64,000 nucleotides of DNA from Carposina sasakii (taxonomy: Eukaryota > Arthropoda > Insecta > Lepidoptera > Carposinidae), in contig CP053156.1 in assembly GCA_014607495.2 (NCBI GenBank), positions 12,338,001-12,402,000 on the forward strand, given 5' to 3'. A program made the translations under genes and the position numbers. Position 1 is the stretch's first letter, and each line of letters begins with the position of its first letter. Shown in pieces: positions 33,701-44,115 of the stretch. The notes beneath the pieces were generated by a model. It ran no database searches. It saw only the letters and a list, made by a program, of their open reading frames with translations, and was not told where the DNA came from.

Positions 33701-36700
33701 TTTACTTTAAACTTCATTATTGTGTCTGTTAATTTTTGTCATCTCTCTCTTCTCTTCATTTTCTTACTTGTCTAAATGTAGCTACTGACGTGTTAAATAA
33801 TCTAAATTTCTATCATTATGGCGTAAAAATTATATCCAACTTTCAAATTTACATATATCATATTAATAAAGTATTTTCATTTATTTTCAGTCCGAGGGAA
33901 TCGGTAAATTACCTGAAATTGATATAGTATCACACAGCACTCCTGAGAGGGCAAAATGGGACAGCCCCGTGGAGTTCGTGCTGGCCTGCCTCGGCTATGC
34001 GGTGGGCTTGGGAAACGTCTGGAGATTCCCTTACCTGTGCTATAGGAATGGAGGAGGCAAGTACAAACTTAGGAGGTACTTATAATGATAAATTGTGGTT
34101 GGTGAATATTTTTGGAAAGCATATTATTTATGATTTGAGGTAACCGTGGTCAATGTTGAATTTATTCGTAAAACGTTACTTATACGGTCCAATACGTAAT
34201 ATTTGTTCACACAAACAAAAAAAGATTATTCTTCTCATTGTGCTCTATTACTGCAGGTCTACTAATGAAAAATACTAAATTTATGTTCTTTTTCAGGTGC
34301 ATTTCTAATACCATTCTTTCTAATGTTGGTATTTATTGGCCTCCCAATATTCTATTTGGAGTTATATATTGGACAGTACAGTGGGATTGGACCTTTGCAA
34401 GCATTCTCAGCAATATCTCCATTTTTCACTGGTCTTGGATACTGTACACTTGTGGTCATTACTATCATATCTATATACTATATGATTATAGTGGCGTGGA
34501 CCTTGTTTTATACGATCGTCTCGATTGCAGGACGAATGGATTGGGGATCTTGCTTCAATGACTATAATTCCGACTGTAAGTTTTTGTCTGTAATAAAAAG
34601 CGAATCGTATTATGTTTATTTTCGTAATATTTACTTTCTCTTTTTCTGATTCATACTTACTTTATCTGCTTCTTGTCTCATTAACATCGGAAAAATATTA
34701 AAAATCTTAACGTGTTACTTTTCTATTCTAAAAACAATAAAACCAGTTCTTAAAATTATGTACCTAGATATATTAAAATAAACAACGCTAGTCTTCTCTT
34801 CCTTACCTCATTGTAATCTAAAGTCATATTCAGTTTGTTACAGTGGATCTTACGATGCGCTATGCAGAGAGAATAACAATGGTCAAGCTACAGACCAAAC
34901 ATTTTACCTACGAAATTGCACCACTATAAGTGAAATTTGCATTTCTAATGGTCTACAGCCCCACGATGGACATGTTTGTTTGAATGATGCTAATGAAGAA
35001 ATTCCCTGGTATACATTGATAACACGTACTTTGGCGTCTGAAGAGTATTATAAGTAAGTGTTGTTATGCAAAGATTATTGTTATGGTCAAGTTTGTTGAT
35101 AGCGAAAATTTTACATAAATTTTGGCAAAACTATCCTTGAAAATCATTGTTACTAGAGGTAACTTCAAATATTATGTTAACCATCGTTTGACCTATTTCT
35201 CTTAAAAAACCGACCAACCTCATTGTATTTCTATCCATAGTTGAATATAATATTTAATTCTACATTTTGTTTCACCACATTAAACATTTTGAGATTCTAC
35301 TTTAGTTTCTAAGGAATCGTGATGAATGTATGTATAGTATACATTGTATTGTATACTTATATTTAGATTCCCATGTCTTTGTGCCAGTGGCATTGTTGTA
35401 TTTATGTAAAGTCCCGTAGGTATAATTTATCGTACCGTATACTAAAACCTTTTGTATTTTTTTCAGCGAACGCGTATTAGGCAGAGGTGATGCGACTTGG
35501 AGTAACTGGGGAACTATTCAATGGCATTTGGTTGGATGCCTTTTCTTGTCATGGGTCATAGCGTTTTTGGTGGTTATAAAGGTTAGTATTACTTTATGAG
35601 ATTTTTTTCAAGTAGGTTCAGTACCTACCTCTGCCTACAAATAATATAAGTATTTATTTTCTGTAGTACCTGTAAGCTACATCAGAAGTCTTAATCTGAT
35701 GGTAAAATGCTAGATGTAAACATAGCCGGAAGCACTAGTGTGTCACTCTATTCATTTAGAAGTTAGAGTGCGTTTTGACATATAGTTCCGATGGATGTGT
35801 GCGCTAGTTACTATGTGTATGACCACATTTTCTGTTTCACTGCATACAAAGGATATTAGTACAGAAATCAAGCATAGGAACTATTTTGGACAATAGTTTG
35901 ATAATGGCATTAAAATAAAGACTGATGAACTAATACATTTTACAAAGATGCCTATCCACGACCGTTTGGTCGACCCTGCCTGCCGAATGAAAGGTTCTGG
36001 GTTCAAGTCCCGGTGTATATGTATAAACATTGAAATGATGCATAACGATATTGTTTCTAAAAACTGCATGTTTCTATTGTTTTGACGGCTGATTGGTCTA
36101 GTAGGTAGTGACCCTGCCTGCGACGCCAAAGGTCCTGGGTTCGAATTCCAGTAGATGCAAACATTTATATGATGAATATCGATGTTTGTTTCCGAGTCAT
36201 GGATGTTTCTATACTTATCTTTGTATACCCACGACACAAGACCTTAGGGATCTTAATGTGAGACTAGGTTAATATGTTGTGTAGTGTGTGAATATTTATT
36301 ATTTATTTATTTATATGTATTTATACATAATTTCTCAGAACCTTAAGGGATAAGGTTTATGTGTTTTAAGTTTGTAATTACATTTTTTTTTGTTTTAGGG
36401 TGTGAAATCAGCAGGAAAGGCTGTGTACTTCACAGCACTGTTCCCTTACGTGATGTTAACCGCCCTTCTGGTGCGAGGCGTCACATTGGATGGGGCCTCA
36501 GAAGGGATCTTATTCTATCTGACCCCTGACTGGAATACGTTGTTGGAGGCGAGGGTTTGGGGAGATGCTGCTTCTCAGGTAAGATTCTAATCGTTTGTTT
36601 TGCAGCATATAGTCATTTAATGAGATACTTAGCATGTAACATTTATCATACAACCTGCTTACTACGAGTTATCAAGCTTTGAAACTTTAGGAGATTTCAT

Positions 36701-39700
36701 CCATGATCCAGGAGATACGAGTATAAGGTGTTTTCAAAATTAGTGATTTGTTTTTGACACGAAACTAGAAAACGAAACAACTTTCACTATGAGGCCAACT
36801 CCGAAATAGTGAAAAAAAATCTGCTGTTCCATACATTTCAGTGCAGTAATTATTCAAGATTGTATGGCTCAGCAGATTTTTTTTTCAGTTCCAAACACCT
36901 TATATACAGGGTGTTTTTTCGTTGCCGCCCTTAGCGAAGGGTACGTACTATATACATCAAATAAAGTAAGTTTATACAATAAAATGCTGGGAAATGATTT
37001 AAATTTTTTTGATATTTTTTTTTATTACTTGATCGGGGAAATTTATAGTCTCCAGTGTTTATGCTAGTTTTTTCATAGACAGATATTAATTATTTCTCGT
37101 GAAAAAATCTTGCTACACTATCAATGTGCATTTATGCAGAAAAACGCAGTCTATTTACTCAACTTTGGACCCTAATATTTTGGAAACCAGATACTTCCCA
37201 GGTATGCTTCCATGGAGAAAAATTATCGTGATGATGAGGAAATCCGTAGTTATCGGGAACGTTGATGACCAAAAATCACCCCGTATAATCATAAGACTTG
37301 AAGAATGCAATTAAATAAAGTATTTAAGCACTTGATGCAAGGCCTTAGAACACAAATATATTTCAATTCAATGTAATGTACTTAATCATGTCCTGTGCTG
37401 ATGCGGGGCTTCACTAAAATACATCAGCTGCATCTCCGTCCGTGCCTGTGGTAAGAGCCGACTTAGGAACTCGAACATTCTCTCCAGCAATAAACTAGCA
37501 ACTTCTTCTTCTTCATTTACATCTGCCCCTGCTATGATAAACGTAGCTGCGAAAGTTGCTAGTTTATTGCTTGAGAGAATGGTTTCCTCTCTTAATGTCG
37601 ATTCTCTTTACGTCGAGTCTGAGTGCATATTGTTCATTAGTACATGAGGTTAAGAGAGGTTATGTCCTTCCTATGTCGACTCTTATCACATGTACATGCA
37701 TATTTATTTCTATAGAAAAAGTTATTGTTCTCAGATCTTCTACTCTTTCGGCGTAGCTACCGGCTCACTGGTCACTCTCGCTTCGTACAACAGCTTCTAC
37801 AATAACTGTCACTTCGACGCGATCTTTGTCAGCTTCACTAACTTCCTTACCTCAATCTACGCTGGATTCGCCATCTTCTCAGTCCTGGGTTTCCAGGCGA
37901 ATCTCATGGGTGTCAGTGTTGATGGTAAGCATCCGCGCTGTGTTGATTTAACTGTAGGGGTGGTGCAAAGGGAAGCGCTTTCGGCTCCACCGGGCCACTA
38001 GATGTTGTTTAGCCCACCATGTACTTGTATATATTCCAATCAATGTGAGAAACTTCGATATCACGTTCTAAGATTTCTAATACTGTTTTGCGTCCTGAAG
38101 ATGGCTCCGCTACATAACTTTTCATCCTAGACATGCAGTATTACTACATCTACATCTCCTTCCGTGCATGTAGTATAAGTTTAATAGGGCACTAAGGAGT
38201 GTACTCTCAGGCGATGATGAGCTAGTAATGGACTTGTTTCTGACCTTACTCGTATTAAATACTAAAAAATATGTGTTATTGCACAAAATACTCTTTTTAT
38301 TTCGCAGAAATAGTTTGAAAGTCTTGCCGAAATCGCTCGTAATTTAAAAATTACTTATATGTAAAACAAAACAAATTCTTTATATTCTTAAATTATGCTT
38401 TTCTCATTCGTTAAAACCAAGTATTTATCGTACCCAAAACTCTTCATAAATTATTTTATAGTATAACTTTTGTGTCCCTTGTATTAATAAAATTTAAGCC
38501 TCAAGCACACCAGATGCGTAAGCGTAGACATGTATGGAACTGTATAAGACAGGCCACACCGCTAGACGCCTACGCTTACGTCTACGCATACGCATCCGCC
38601 TTCTGATTACCTAATTTGCAATAGCAAAGCCGAAGCAAACCGATAGCGAAAATTGTACAATATTCCCCTTGGAATGTCAAATTTCCTTTGAAATTCGTTT
38701 TACGTAATACGAACTTGACAAGCAATCTGCGATTTTTGTACAATTTTCGCTATCGCTTTTTTTATTCAAATTTTTTTAAAGGGGGTTTTTACCCAAGGCG
38801 TATGTCAATCCCATTGTATCACCTTATTTTACAAAATTGCTTTTACTAAATTTATATATCCCGGAACATTTCGACATTTTGTTTTTTCTGCAGTCCACGC
38901 GGACGGAGTCGCGGGAGCCCACTAGTATAAAAATATTTTAATCTACCTCGTAATATGTTTTCAAAGATTTTACTTCTTATATCGTGTATTTTCTGATATT
39001 GTGCAATATATAAAGTTTGATGTTTCTATACAAATACATTCAGTTTGCTCTCCGCTCGGATAATGATTAGATTAGGTACGAGTATACAAACCTTTATTTT
39101 CTCTGTTACACTAACTTTGTTTGGTGTAAACTGATTTGCATAATTACTTTATTTTGGCGAATGTTCAATATGGCTTTCATACTCATTAGCGACCTAATTC
39201 TATCTATGTAGTTAGAAATAATTATGAAATTTTCAAACAGCTTTCCATGAAATAGAGTCCGATATTTAGTATTCAGTATTTTTTTGCATTCACACAAGTT
39301 AGATTGGTATGATAAAAAAGTAATAACCAATCTATAGATTAATGAATTTTTTATTTATCGTGTTCAATAACTTGTTATCGAAACAATAATAGAGTCTTAT
39401 CTGTAGTATGTGTTTAGTTCATTATTTAACACGAGTATATTGTTATACTTTTAGTAGGTATATGTCCACATAAAAACACAAAGTTATTATCTAGAGCCAA
39501 TAGTCGTCAATTAGTCATTATTATCTAATTTATCTCCAATGGACCCCGTTACGCAAAAACATTCTAATCCACAGGGTTGTCAAAATTTGGTTAATTATGC
39601 CAGACTTTTAGAGCCTCTCTATCTAGTGGTGAAGACACTGACTAGAGAGTCAGTCTAGTCTAGAGACTCTTTGGTTAATAATTTGAATGCTCTTAGCCTC

Positions 39701-42700
39701 AAAACGTTTCAAACCATAGTCTCCGCAAGTAAAGACGTTACAATTCTTATGAAACATTTTATTTTTACTTTTATACATATATTTAATCAATAAATAAATA
39801 TTCACACACTACACAACACATTAACCTAGTTCCACATTAAGATCCCTAAGGTCTTGTGTAAAGCAATGGTATATAAATACATAGATAAGTATAGAAACAT
39901 CCATGACTCGGAAAAAAACATCGATATTCATCATATCAATATGTTTGCACCTACCGGGATTCGAACCCAGGACCTATGGCGTCGCAGGTAGGGTCACTAC
40001 ATACTGACCAAATGGCCATCAAAATATTTAACATAAATTCTCCATAAAAAAATAAACGGTTAGTTAGTTTTCCCAGCAGAGTTTACCGCGTACCGATGCA
40101 TATTATTAGTTCAATGGCCGGTTGACCCGTAATTAATTTGATTTTATATTCAGCAGGATATAAACAAACATCTATACACATCTGTGTTGTCAAAATAGGG
40201 TAGTTAAAACTACAGGATCATGACGGAATTCCCACAGCCAGTATGGCCCCGAGTTCCTTCGTCGGCTCATACGACATCCGCAGAACTCTGTAGTGTTTTG
40301 TGTACAATCCCTACTAATCCCTACTAATATTATAAATGCGAATGTAAGTTTGTTTGTTACGCTTTCACGCAAAAACTACTAAACCGATCATCATGAAACT
40401 TTGTACATATACTCTTGAAGGTATTAGAAGTAACATAGGGTACTTTATATTAAAAAAAAAACGAAATATAAAAAAATCATACTGAATCATTTCTATTATT
40501 ATACCCTTACCCTTTATCTATCATACTTATTTAATGGCTCCGCTGCGGGCGAAGCCGCGGTTAAAAATCTAGTAAAGAATAAGAACTCCCACGCAGCAAC
40601 CTACCGCAACCTTTCGAGCTTGAATACAATAAGCTAGCAACCGGCAACGATTTTAGAGTTACCTCGTACTAAAAAGAGACCTATACAGCGAGTGAGTGAC
40701 AACCCCTCAAATACTGAAATGCTAAAAAACTAAATTGCTAAATGCCTAATACCTAAAATTTCAGTAGTTTTTGCCTTAAAATCTTGTAAAATTATTAATA
40801 AATCTTATTAATTAAAATCTTGGTCTGAAGTCAGCAATATTTATGGTTTGATGTCACTTAGACCCTGTATAGTTTACTAGGAAGATGCAAACGTAATCAA
40901 ATGCTGACATCAGCTGTTTGTTACAACATCGTAACATTTACTAATCACAAAATGTTAACTGGTTGGCTAGAAGTAATATCTGTCAGAGATATGCTCGCCT
41001 TTATACATTATCTTGTCTGATATAATATTTTATGCTTTCGGTTTGTATAATAAAGAATATGAATGCATCGTTATGCTTTTACTACAGATGTAGCCGAACA
41101 AGGACCAGGTCTTGCTTTTGTGGCATACCCAGAAGCGTTGCTGCAAATGCCCATTCCTCAGTTCTGGTCCATCATGTTCTTCCTGATGCTGTTCATCCTG
41201 GGTCTTGGAAGCCAATTCGCGGGTATCGAAGCGATCAATACCGCGATAGTTGACCATTATCCATCTTTGAGAAAGAACTACTGGCGAGTAAGTGCATTCA
41301 CAATTTTTTTTCTGTTCAATGAAATTATTGGCATAGCTAAAACACTTCTATCTTCTATAAAAGCGAAACTCTTGGAAGTATTCTTATATGAAATTTTATT
41401 CCCTTCCCAAATTATGATTTTTGGTTTATATGTGTACTTTTTATTTGAACATTCACGTGAGAAGTATTTTCGCATTTGTAATTGTAACGATCTTAAAGGG
41501 TACCGCAATCTTTCGCTACACGATATTTTGCAATACCAAATATTTTTATTCTTCTTATTAAGTTGGTATTCTTTAAATGTATGATATCCATTTGCTATTA
41601 CAAATTACTTTTCAGGTGACAGCGTTCACATGCTTTTTCTGCTTCATTTTGGGGTTACCGATGTGTTTTAGTGGAGGCGTCTATCTCTTCACGCTCCTGG
41701 ATTGGAACACAGCTTCCTGGGCGGTACTACTCATCGGTATTGCACAGGTTAATCAAGTAGTCAAAATACATTGGTGATGGTGATCTTCTATTGGTTCAAT
41801 GCCTATCAATCTGCGTGGTCTGCAACGCACCTTTATGTAGACTGCAAATAATATTGAGTAAATATTTTAGAAAATGCTATCACGTACGTAGGATTTTAGA
41901 AAAACAATGGTTGATAGGTAAGAATTATATTTTAGAGCTATTTGAACCTTTTGAATGTATGTATTCACGAGGTTTGTATTAAACGCCTACTAATGAATCT
42001 ATTTTAACTGTCCACAAATGAACTCTAATAATTAAAAATATTCCTTTATTTTGCATGTACATTATTTCAATGATCGCTTACCAAACCGAATCTTGTATCT
42101 GAGCATAATAAAATTGGATTGTACCCTATACAGAATTTTAATTGCTTAATTTTATTTCAGTGTGTAGCAGTGTCTTGGAGTTACGGTATAAATCGTGCTA
42201 TGGATGACCTCGCTTCCATGGGTATGAAACTCAACAAAGTGCTCCGGTTTTACTGGAGAGCTACATGGACTGTTATACTACCCTTTGCTAGCTTTGTGAG
42301 TAACATGAAATAATACTTTAGAATGATGGAAATTTTCACTTTTGAGTTAATAAAATGGTCCTCATAAAATAATCGTCAGGTCCTTCTGTTGATTCAATAT
42401 GTAAGCTTATGAGAAGGTCATAATTTAGCCGGCGGCAGTGACAGCTCAAGTGGCTGGGCGCATTGTAATACCAGGGGTCGACTAGCCCGGTCCTCATCCC
42501 CCCGGCCAGCCGAATCTTACCCTTCCCAAATGGGTCAGACTTTCTCTGACCCATGTGGCCCCCTTTAAGGGCCACACAAGTTACCGGCGCGATGTCGCGC
42601 GCCGAGAATTTTGCCCGGGCACGGGGGTTATCCCAAGGCCCATAACCCGGGCCGTATTTTTGCGCCCAAGACGACCCACGTTCTTCAAACTATGTTGTGT

Positions 42701-43833
42701 TATGGAAGGCGCAATTATCTAACTATTTGTATATCTCTTGCAGGCTATCCTCATATTCATATTCGTGGACTGGGCCCCTCCGACGTACGAGGACTATGTG
42801 TTCCCCGTCTTCGCGGACGTACTGGGTTGGTTGGTGGGCTTATCCACACTCGTGTTTTTCCCAGTCGGCGTCTGCTATGCCATATATCATGGATATGTAA
42901 GTATTATTATTAATTCTATTGTTATTAGGTTCAACAATTTTATTGCCATTTACGTACACGGTTTTTTTACCCGACTGAGGGTTTTGTTTTTCGAGTGTAT
43001 ATTTGTATGTTTATTTCTTTAGCTAACATGGTCTGAAGTTAGCAATTCAATATTTGCCTGGCTATCACTTACACCCTGTATTACATGCATGATTGTAACC
43101 TTGTGGTCTCGTGGTCTCTAAACATGGTTGAACATCTCACACACATCAGCTTATCGCAGTCCACTGCTGGACGTAGGCCTACCCCAAGGCATGCTACCAA
43201 GCTACTGCTATAACAGAGTTTTTACCCATTGTCACTACGCTGGGCAGGCGGGTTGGTGATCGCATTGTAATTTTCGGACTATGTTATCAACATGGGAGGC
43301 GCTGCTGCCTACCTGGAAACTCTAAAGCACCTCTTACGATACCCACGAGCAGACATTGGGTGCTGCTATTCTACTCTGCTGATAACATACAATTTACAAT
43401 ACCCAAACCATAGAGGAATAAGATATATTATATTATGCCCAAATGTCAAGACCTACGAAAATATAGGCATACAACTACCATCAAGCTACCGCGCCATAGG
43501 TCATAGGTTCGAATCCCGGCAGATAGAAACATTGATGAATATCGATGTTTATTTGAGTGTTAAATACAAACTCAAATAAAAACCTATTCTATTCCATTCT
43601 AAAAGGAGACAAATAAACAATTAACCTAACCTAATTTAATTATATATTGTTTAGTTATTATTTAATCAATTAACTATTTCTATTGTTTATTGCAGCGTGG
43701 TAAAGACCTCTTCACCCCAACTGCAGCTTGGAAGCCTGCTAGTAAGCTGATAGAGGGACCCAGATCCGACTCCATCATGACCATAGCAGCCACCGCGCCG
43801 GGACCCCTCGATGACCTTGGATACATTATGTGA
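30736..43833 (+). CDS. SLC6-family Na+/Cl--dependent amino acid/neurotransmitter transporter, 12 exons, 645 aa
   Basis: Join of 30736-30765, 33891-34056, 34297-34575, 34834-35053, 35467-35581, 36399-36578, 37735-37924, 41088-41287, 41616-41747, 42161-42295, 42744-42896 and 43696-43833. This totals 1938 nt, all junctions keep frame and there are no internal stops. SLC6 proteins are 12-helix plasma-membrane symporters that couple Na+ and Cl- to uptake of amino acids or transmitters. Visible hallmarks: helix 1 [18 protein letters not shown] (about 49-66); GQYSG in helix 2; extracellular loop 2 with the C151/C160 pair and an NCT sequon at N186; helix 6 [20 protein letters not shown] from Q330; helix 7 N366 and S370. 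Y93, Q330, S334, N366 and S370 match the chloride site mapped in GABA carriers. Gly at the helix-1 position that is Asp in monoamine carriers argues against a monoamine substrate. Length is normal for insect SLC6. The substrate subgroup (nutrient amino acid, glycine/GABA-like, orphan) cannot be fixed by eye. Confidence 0.93.
30953..31282 (-). mobile_element. Heli-A copy, intact ends, SLC6 intron 1
   Basis: 330 bp. On the minus strand it runs from TCTATACATATAATAAAAAT (ending side 31282) to GTCCGCTAG (30953). Target bases A and T flank it as expected for Helitron insertion. No coding capacity. Confidence 0.7.
31290..31405 (-). repeat. RTE-clade LINE 3' fragment in SLC6 intron 1
   Basis: The block from GAGAAGTCCACTGCTGAACA to the AGGTCGTC segment matches the antisense of the last about 100 bp of the RTE copies at 48570-48680. 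It lies directly after a Helitron copy. Confidence 0.7.
32273..32420 (+). mobile_element. Second tRNA-like SINE remnant, SLC6 intron 1
   Basis: ACGCAGTGATAGCCCAATGA resembles an A-box region and GCGTAGGTTCGATCTC a B box 40 bp later, followed by a non-tRNA body. Single copy here, so the body cannot be cross-checked. Confidence 0.4.
32811..33199 (+). pseudogene. Broken coding relic of unrecognised gene, in SLC6 intron 1
   Basis: ATG at 32811 opens [20 protein letters not shown] and continues to ELLEFLKQK before a stop. A second frame then picks up with [25 protein letters not shown], an in-frame TGA at 33005-33007, [20 protein letters not shown] and a final [12 protein letters not shown] ending at 33199. 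An AATAAA follows at 33236-33241. The protein-like composition, one frameshift (about 32890-32903) and one nonsense codon suggest a decayed single-exon or retrocopied gene. I do not recognise the family. It could be a transposon-borne gene. Confidence 0.5.
33891..34056 (+). CDS. SLC6 gene exon 2 (N-tail and helix 1)
   Basis: The acceptor is TTATTTTCAG. The exon encodes residues 11-66: a cytosolic tail, then the family signature through helix 1 with the unwound sodium and substrate site. The exon ends AATGGAGGAG and is followed by GCAAGT, a GC donor; the reading NGGG-AF across the junction is the universal SLC6 sequence, which fixes this splice site. An upstream phase-0 open stretch exists in the intron, but nothing family-like is seen before 33891. 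Confidence 0.93.
34297..34575 (+). CDS. SLC6 gene exon 3 (helices 2-3, start of extracellular loop 2)
   Basis: The acceptor is TTCTTTTTCAG and the donor GTAAGT. The exon encodes residues 66-159: helix 2 with GQYSG (Y93 is a chloride ligand), intracellular loop 1, helix 3 with the IYYMIIVAW segment, and the start of loop 2 with C151. A decoy acceptor (CTGCAG at 34251-34256) lies 41 nt upstream; its use would shift the frame. Confidence 0.95.
34834..35053 (+). CDS. SLC6 gene exon 4 (extracellular loop 2)
   Basis: The acceptor after CATATTCAG at 34831-34833 restores the frame. The nearer ATTACAG-like site (TTGTTACAG, ending 34842) would break it. The exon encodes residues 159-232, a hydrophilic loop with C160, C169, C187, C194 and C207 and the glycosylation sequon NCT at N186. 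C151-C160 corresponds to the disulfide seen in insect dopamine transporter structures. The donor is GTAAGT. Confidence 0.92.
35467..35581 (+). CDS. SLC6 gene exon 5 (end of loop 2, helix 4)
   Basis: Encodes residues 232-270. [20 protein letters not shown] begins helix 4, as in other SLC6 proteins. The acceptor is TTTTTTTCAG and the donor GTTAGT, ending in phase 0. Confidence 0.94.
35950..36082 (+). mobile_element. SINE-1 copy, decayed, SLC6 intron 5
   Basis: B box altered to GGTTCAAGTCCCGG. It breaks off after TGCATGTTTCTATTG, where the next SINE begins. Confidence 0.65.
36083..36305 (+). mobile_element. SINE-1 copy, near complete, SLC6 intron 5
   Basis: GACGGCTGATTGGTCTAGTA head, B box GGTTCGAATTCC, body and ATTTATT tail. 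Lies head-to-tail after the older copy, about 95 bp before exon 6. Confidence 0.8.
36399..36578 (+). CDS. SLC6 gene exon 6 (helix 5, loop 3)
   Basis: Encodes residues 271-330: [20 protein letters not shown] is the conserved IL2/helix 5 block, followed by loop 3 and the VWGDAASQ motif that leads into helix 6. Q330 at the exon end is a chloride ligand. The acceptor is TTGTTTTAG and the donor GTAAGA. Confidence 0.96.
36905..37285 (+). mobile_element. MITE-D copy, SLC6 intron 6
   Basis: TACAGGGTGTTTTTTCGTTG to ATCACCCCGTA, flanked by TA. Internal TTCCCAGGTATGCTTCCATG is shared with all copies. No coding. Confidence 0.85.
37388..37690. repeat. Palindromic Rep-H element, SLC6 intron 6
   Basis: Arms 37476-37504 and 37553-37581 (CATTCTCT...AATAAACTAGCAACTT and complement) pair at 27 or more of 29 positions, with weaker pairing outward to the GTCGACTCTTA motif. 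Ends about 45 bp before exon 7. Confidence 0.65.
37735..37924 (+). CDS. SLC6 gene exon 7 (helices 6-7)
   Basis: Encodes residues 331-394: helix 6 with S334 and ASYN, the conserved N-N-C that follows it, then helix 7 with N366 and S370 (sodium and chloride ligands by family knowledge) and [11 protein letters not shown]. The acceptor is TTGTTCTCAG and the donor GTAAGC. A palindromic repeat lies just upstream in the intron. Confidence 0.96.
38505..38600. repeat. Palindromic MITE, SLC6 intron 7
   Basis: GATGCGTAAGCGTAGACATG and CTACGCTTACGTCTACGCAT around AACTGTATAAGACAGGCCAC. The same core recurs at 47820-47960. Confidence 0.65.
38600..38762. repeat. MITE-FG inner palindromic module, SLC6 intron 7
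   Basis: CGATAGCGAAAATTGTACAA (38640) and TTGTACAATTTTCGCTATCG (38736) are exact inverted 20-mers about 75 bp apart. Confidence 0.7.
38855..38925 (+). mobile_element. Heli-A 3' end fragment, SLC6 intron 7
   Basis: TTCGACATTTTGTTTTTTCT, GCAGTCCACGCGGACGGAGT and a final ACTAG followed by T. Confidence 0.65.
39790..40022 (-). mobile_element. SINE-1 copy, near complete, SLC6 intron 7
   Basis: Antisense: the CACACTACACAACACATTAA tail side is followed by the B-box complement GGGATTCGAACCC and the head complement ending near 40022. Confidence 0.8.
40319..40572 (+). mobile_element. Complete non-autonomous Helitron, SLC6 intron 7
   Basis: 254 bp from TCCCTACTAATATTATAAAT to CTAG, flanked by A on the left and T on the right. 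A GC-rich hairpin (GGCTCCGC...GCGAAGCC) sits about 10 nt before the CTAG, the classic Helitron 3' signal. The first ten bases are tandemly duplicated at 40309-40318. Confidence 0.8.
41088..41287 (+). CDS. SLC6 gene exon 8 (loop 4, helix 8)
   Basis: Encodes residues 394-460: the extracellular loop 4 helix pair ([15 protein letters not shown]), then helix 8 with [11 protein letters not shown], a highly conserved sodium-site segment. The acceptor is TTTTACTACAG and the donor GTAAGT, ending in phase 0. The intron before it is the longest internal intron (3163 bp). Confidence 0.96.
41616..41747 (+). CDS. SLC6 gene exon 9 (helix 9, start of helix 10)
   Basis: Encodes 44 residues (461-504) including [20 protein letters not shown], the conserved loop 5 and helix 9-10 turn. 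The acceptor is TACTTTTCAG; the donor GTTAAT is weaker than the others. Both ends are phase 0. Confidence 0.95.
42161..42295 (+). CDS. SLC6 gene exon 10 (helix 10 to helix 11)
   Basis: Encodes residues 505-549 with [18 protein letters not shown], the W-x-Y-G-x-x-R-x-x-x-D family motif at the end of helix 10, then the start of helix 11. The acceptor is TTTTATTTCAG and the donor GTGAGT. Confidence 0.95.
42395..42700. repeat. GC-rich foreign block in SLC6 intron 10
   Basis: About 300 bp far richer in GC than its flanks, with hairpins TGGGTCAG/CTGACCCA (near 42528-42553), GGCCCCCTTTAAGGGCC and GCGCGATGTCGCGC. Probably part of a retrotransposon UTR; no family recognised. Confidence 0.5.
42744..42896 (+). 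CDS. SLC6 gene exon 11 (helices 11-12)
   Basis: Encodes residues 550-600: the end of helix 11, the [19 protein letters not shown] loop, and helix 12. The acceptor is TCTCTTGCAG and the donor GTAAGT. A GC-rich foreign block ends about 45 bp upstream in the intron. Confidence 0.95.
43140..43400 (-). repeat. RB copy, SLC6 intron 11
   Basis: CAGCTTATCGCAGTCCACTG through GGGCAGGCGGGTTGGTGATC to TACGATACCCACGAGCAGAC. Moderately diverged. Confidence 0.75.
43470..43585 (+). mobile_element. SINE-1 fragment, SLC6 intron 11
   Basis: ATAGGTTCGAATCCCGGCAG followed by GATGAATATCGATGTTTATT. Truncated at both ends. Confidence 0.6.
43696..43833 (+). CDS. SLC6 gene exon 12 (C-terminal tail and stop)
   Basis: Encodes residues 601-645: [15 protein letters not shown], the conserved post-helix-12 tail, then a short tail ending in LDDLGYIM and TGA at 43831-43833. 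The last residues do not form a classic class-1 PDZ ligand. Confidence 0.95.
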   Translation, partial: RGKDLFTPTAAWKPASKLIEGPRSDSIMTIAATAPGPLDDLGYIM

Positions 43834-44115
43834 ACTTATCTCGAAACTTAGATACCAGTTTGAAACTTAGAGAAGTGTTCTGAAACCATCTAAAAATATG
43901 CTCGAATCGCCTCTTACAAATATTGGGCGGCTTCTAAATGCTTCGAAGTAAAAGTCATGTGTAGCTTATTTATTGTGTTCCTATATAATCGTAATTAGTT
44001 ATTCATGTTATTTTTATGTAAACATTGAAATAATTAATAATGTAAAGTAAATAAATTGAAGATGTGTTTGAATTTGTTTTCTTTTGAACTTTAATAAAAT
44101 GATATTTTCCTTATG
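43834..44115 (+). terminator. SLC6 3' UTR with two poly(A) signals
   Basis: AT-rich sequence follows the stop. AATAAA occurs at 44050-44055 and 44093-44098, so cleavage about 10-30 nt after either would give a 3' UTR of roughly 240-290 nt. No other gene starts nearby. Confidence 0.6.

Noticed and set aside
34238..34561. 107-codon frame overlapping SLC6 exon 3
   Set aside because: It is a shifted reading of the real exon; only the other frame gives the SLC6 motifs.
34834..34843. Alternative acceptor TTGTTACAG for SLC6 exon 4
   Set aside because: Would shift the frame; the acceptor nine bases upstream keeps it and gives [11 protein letters not shown] with the conserved cysteine.
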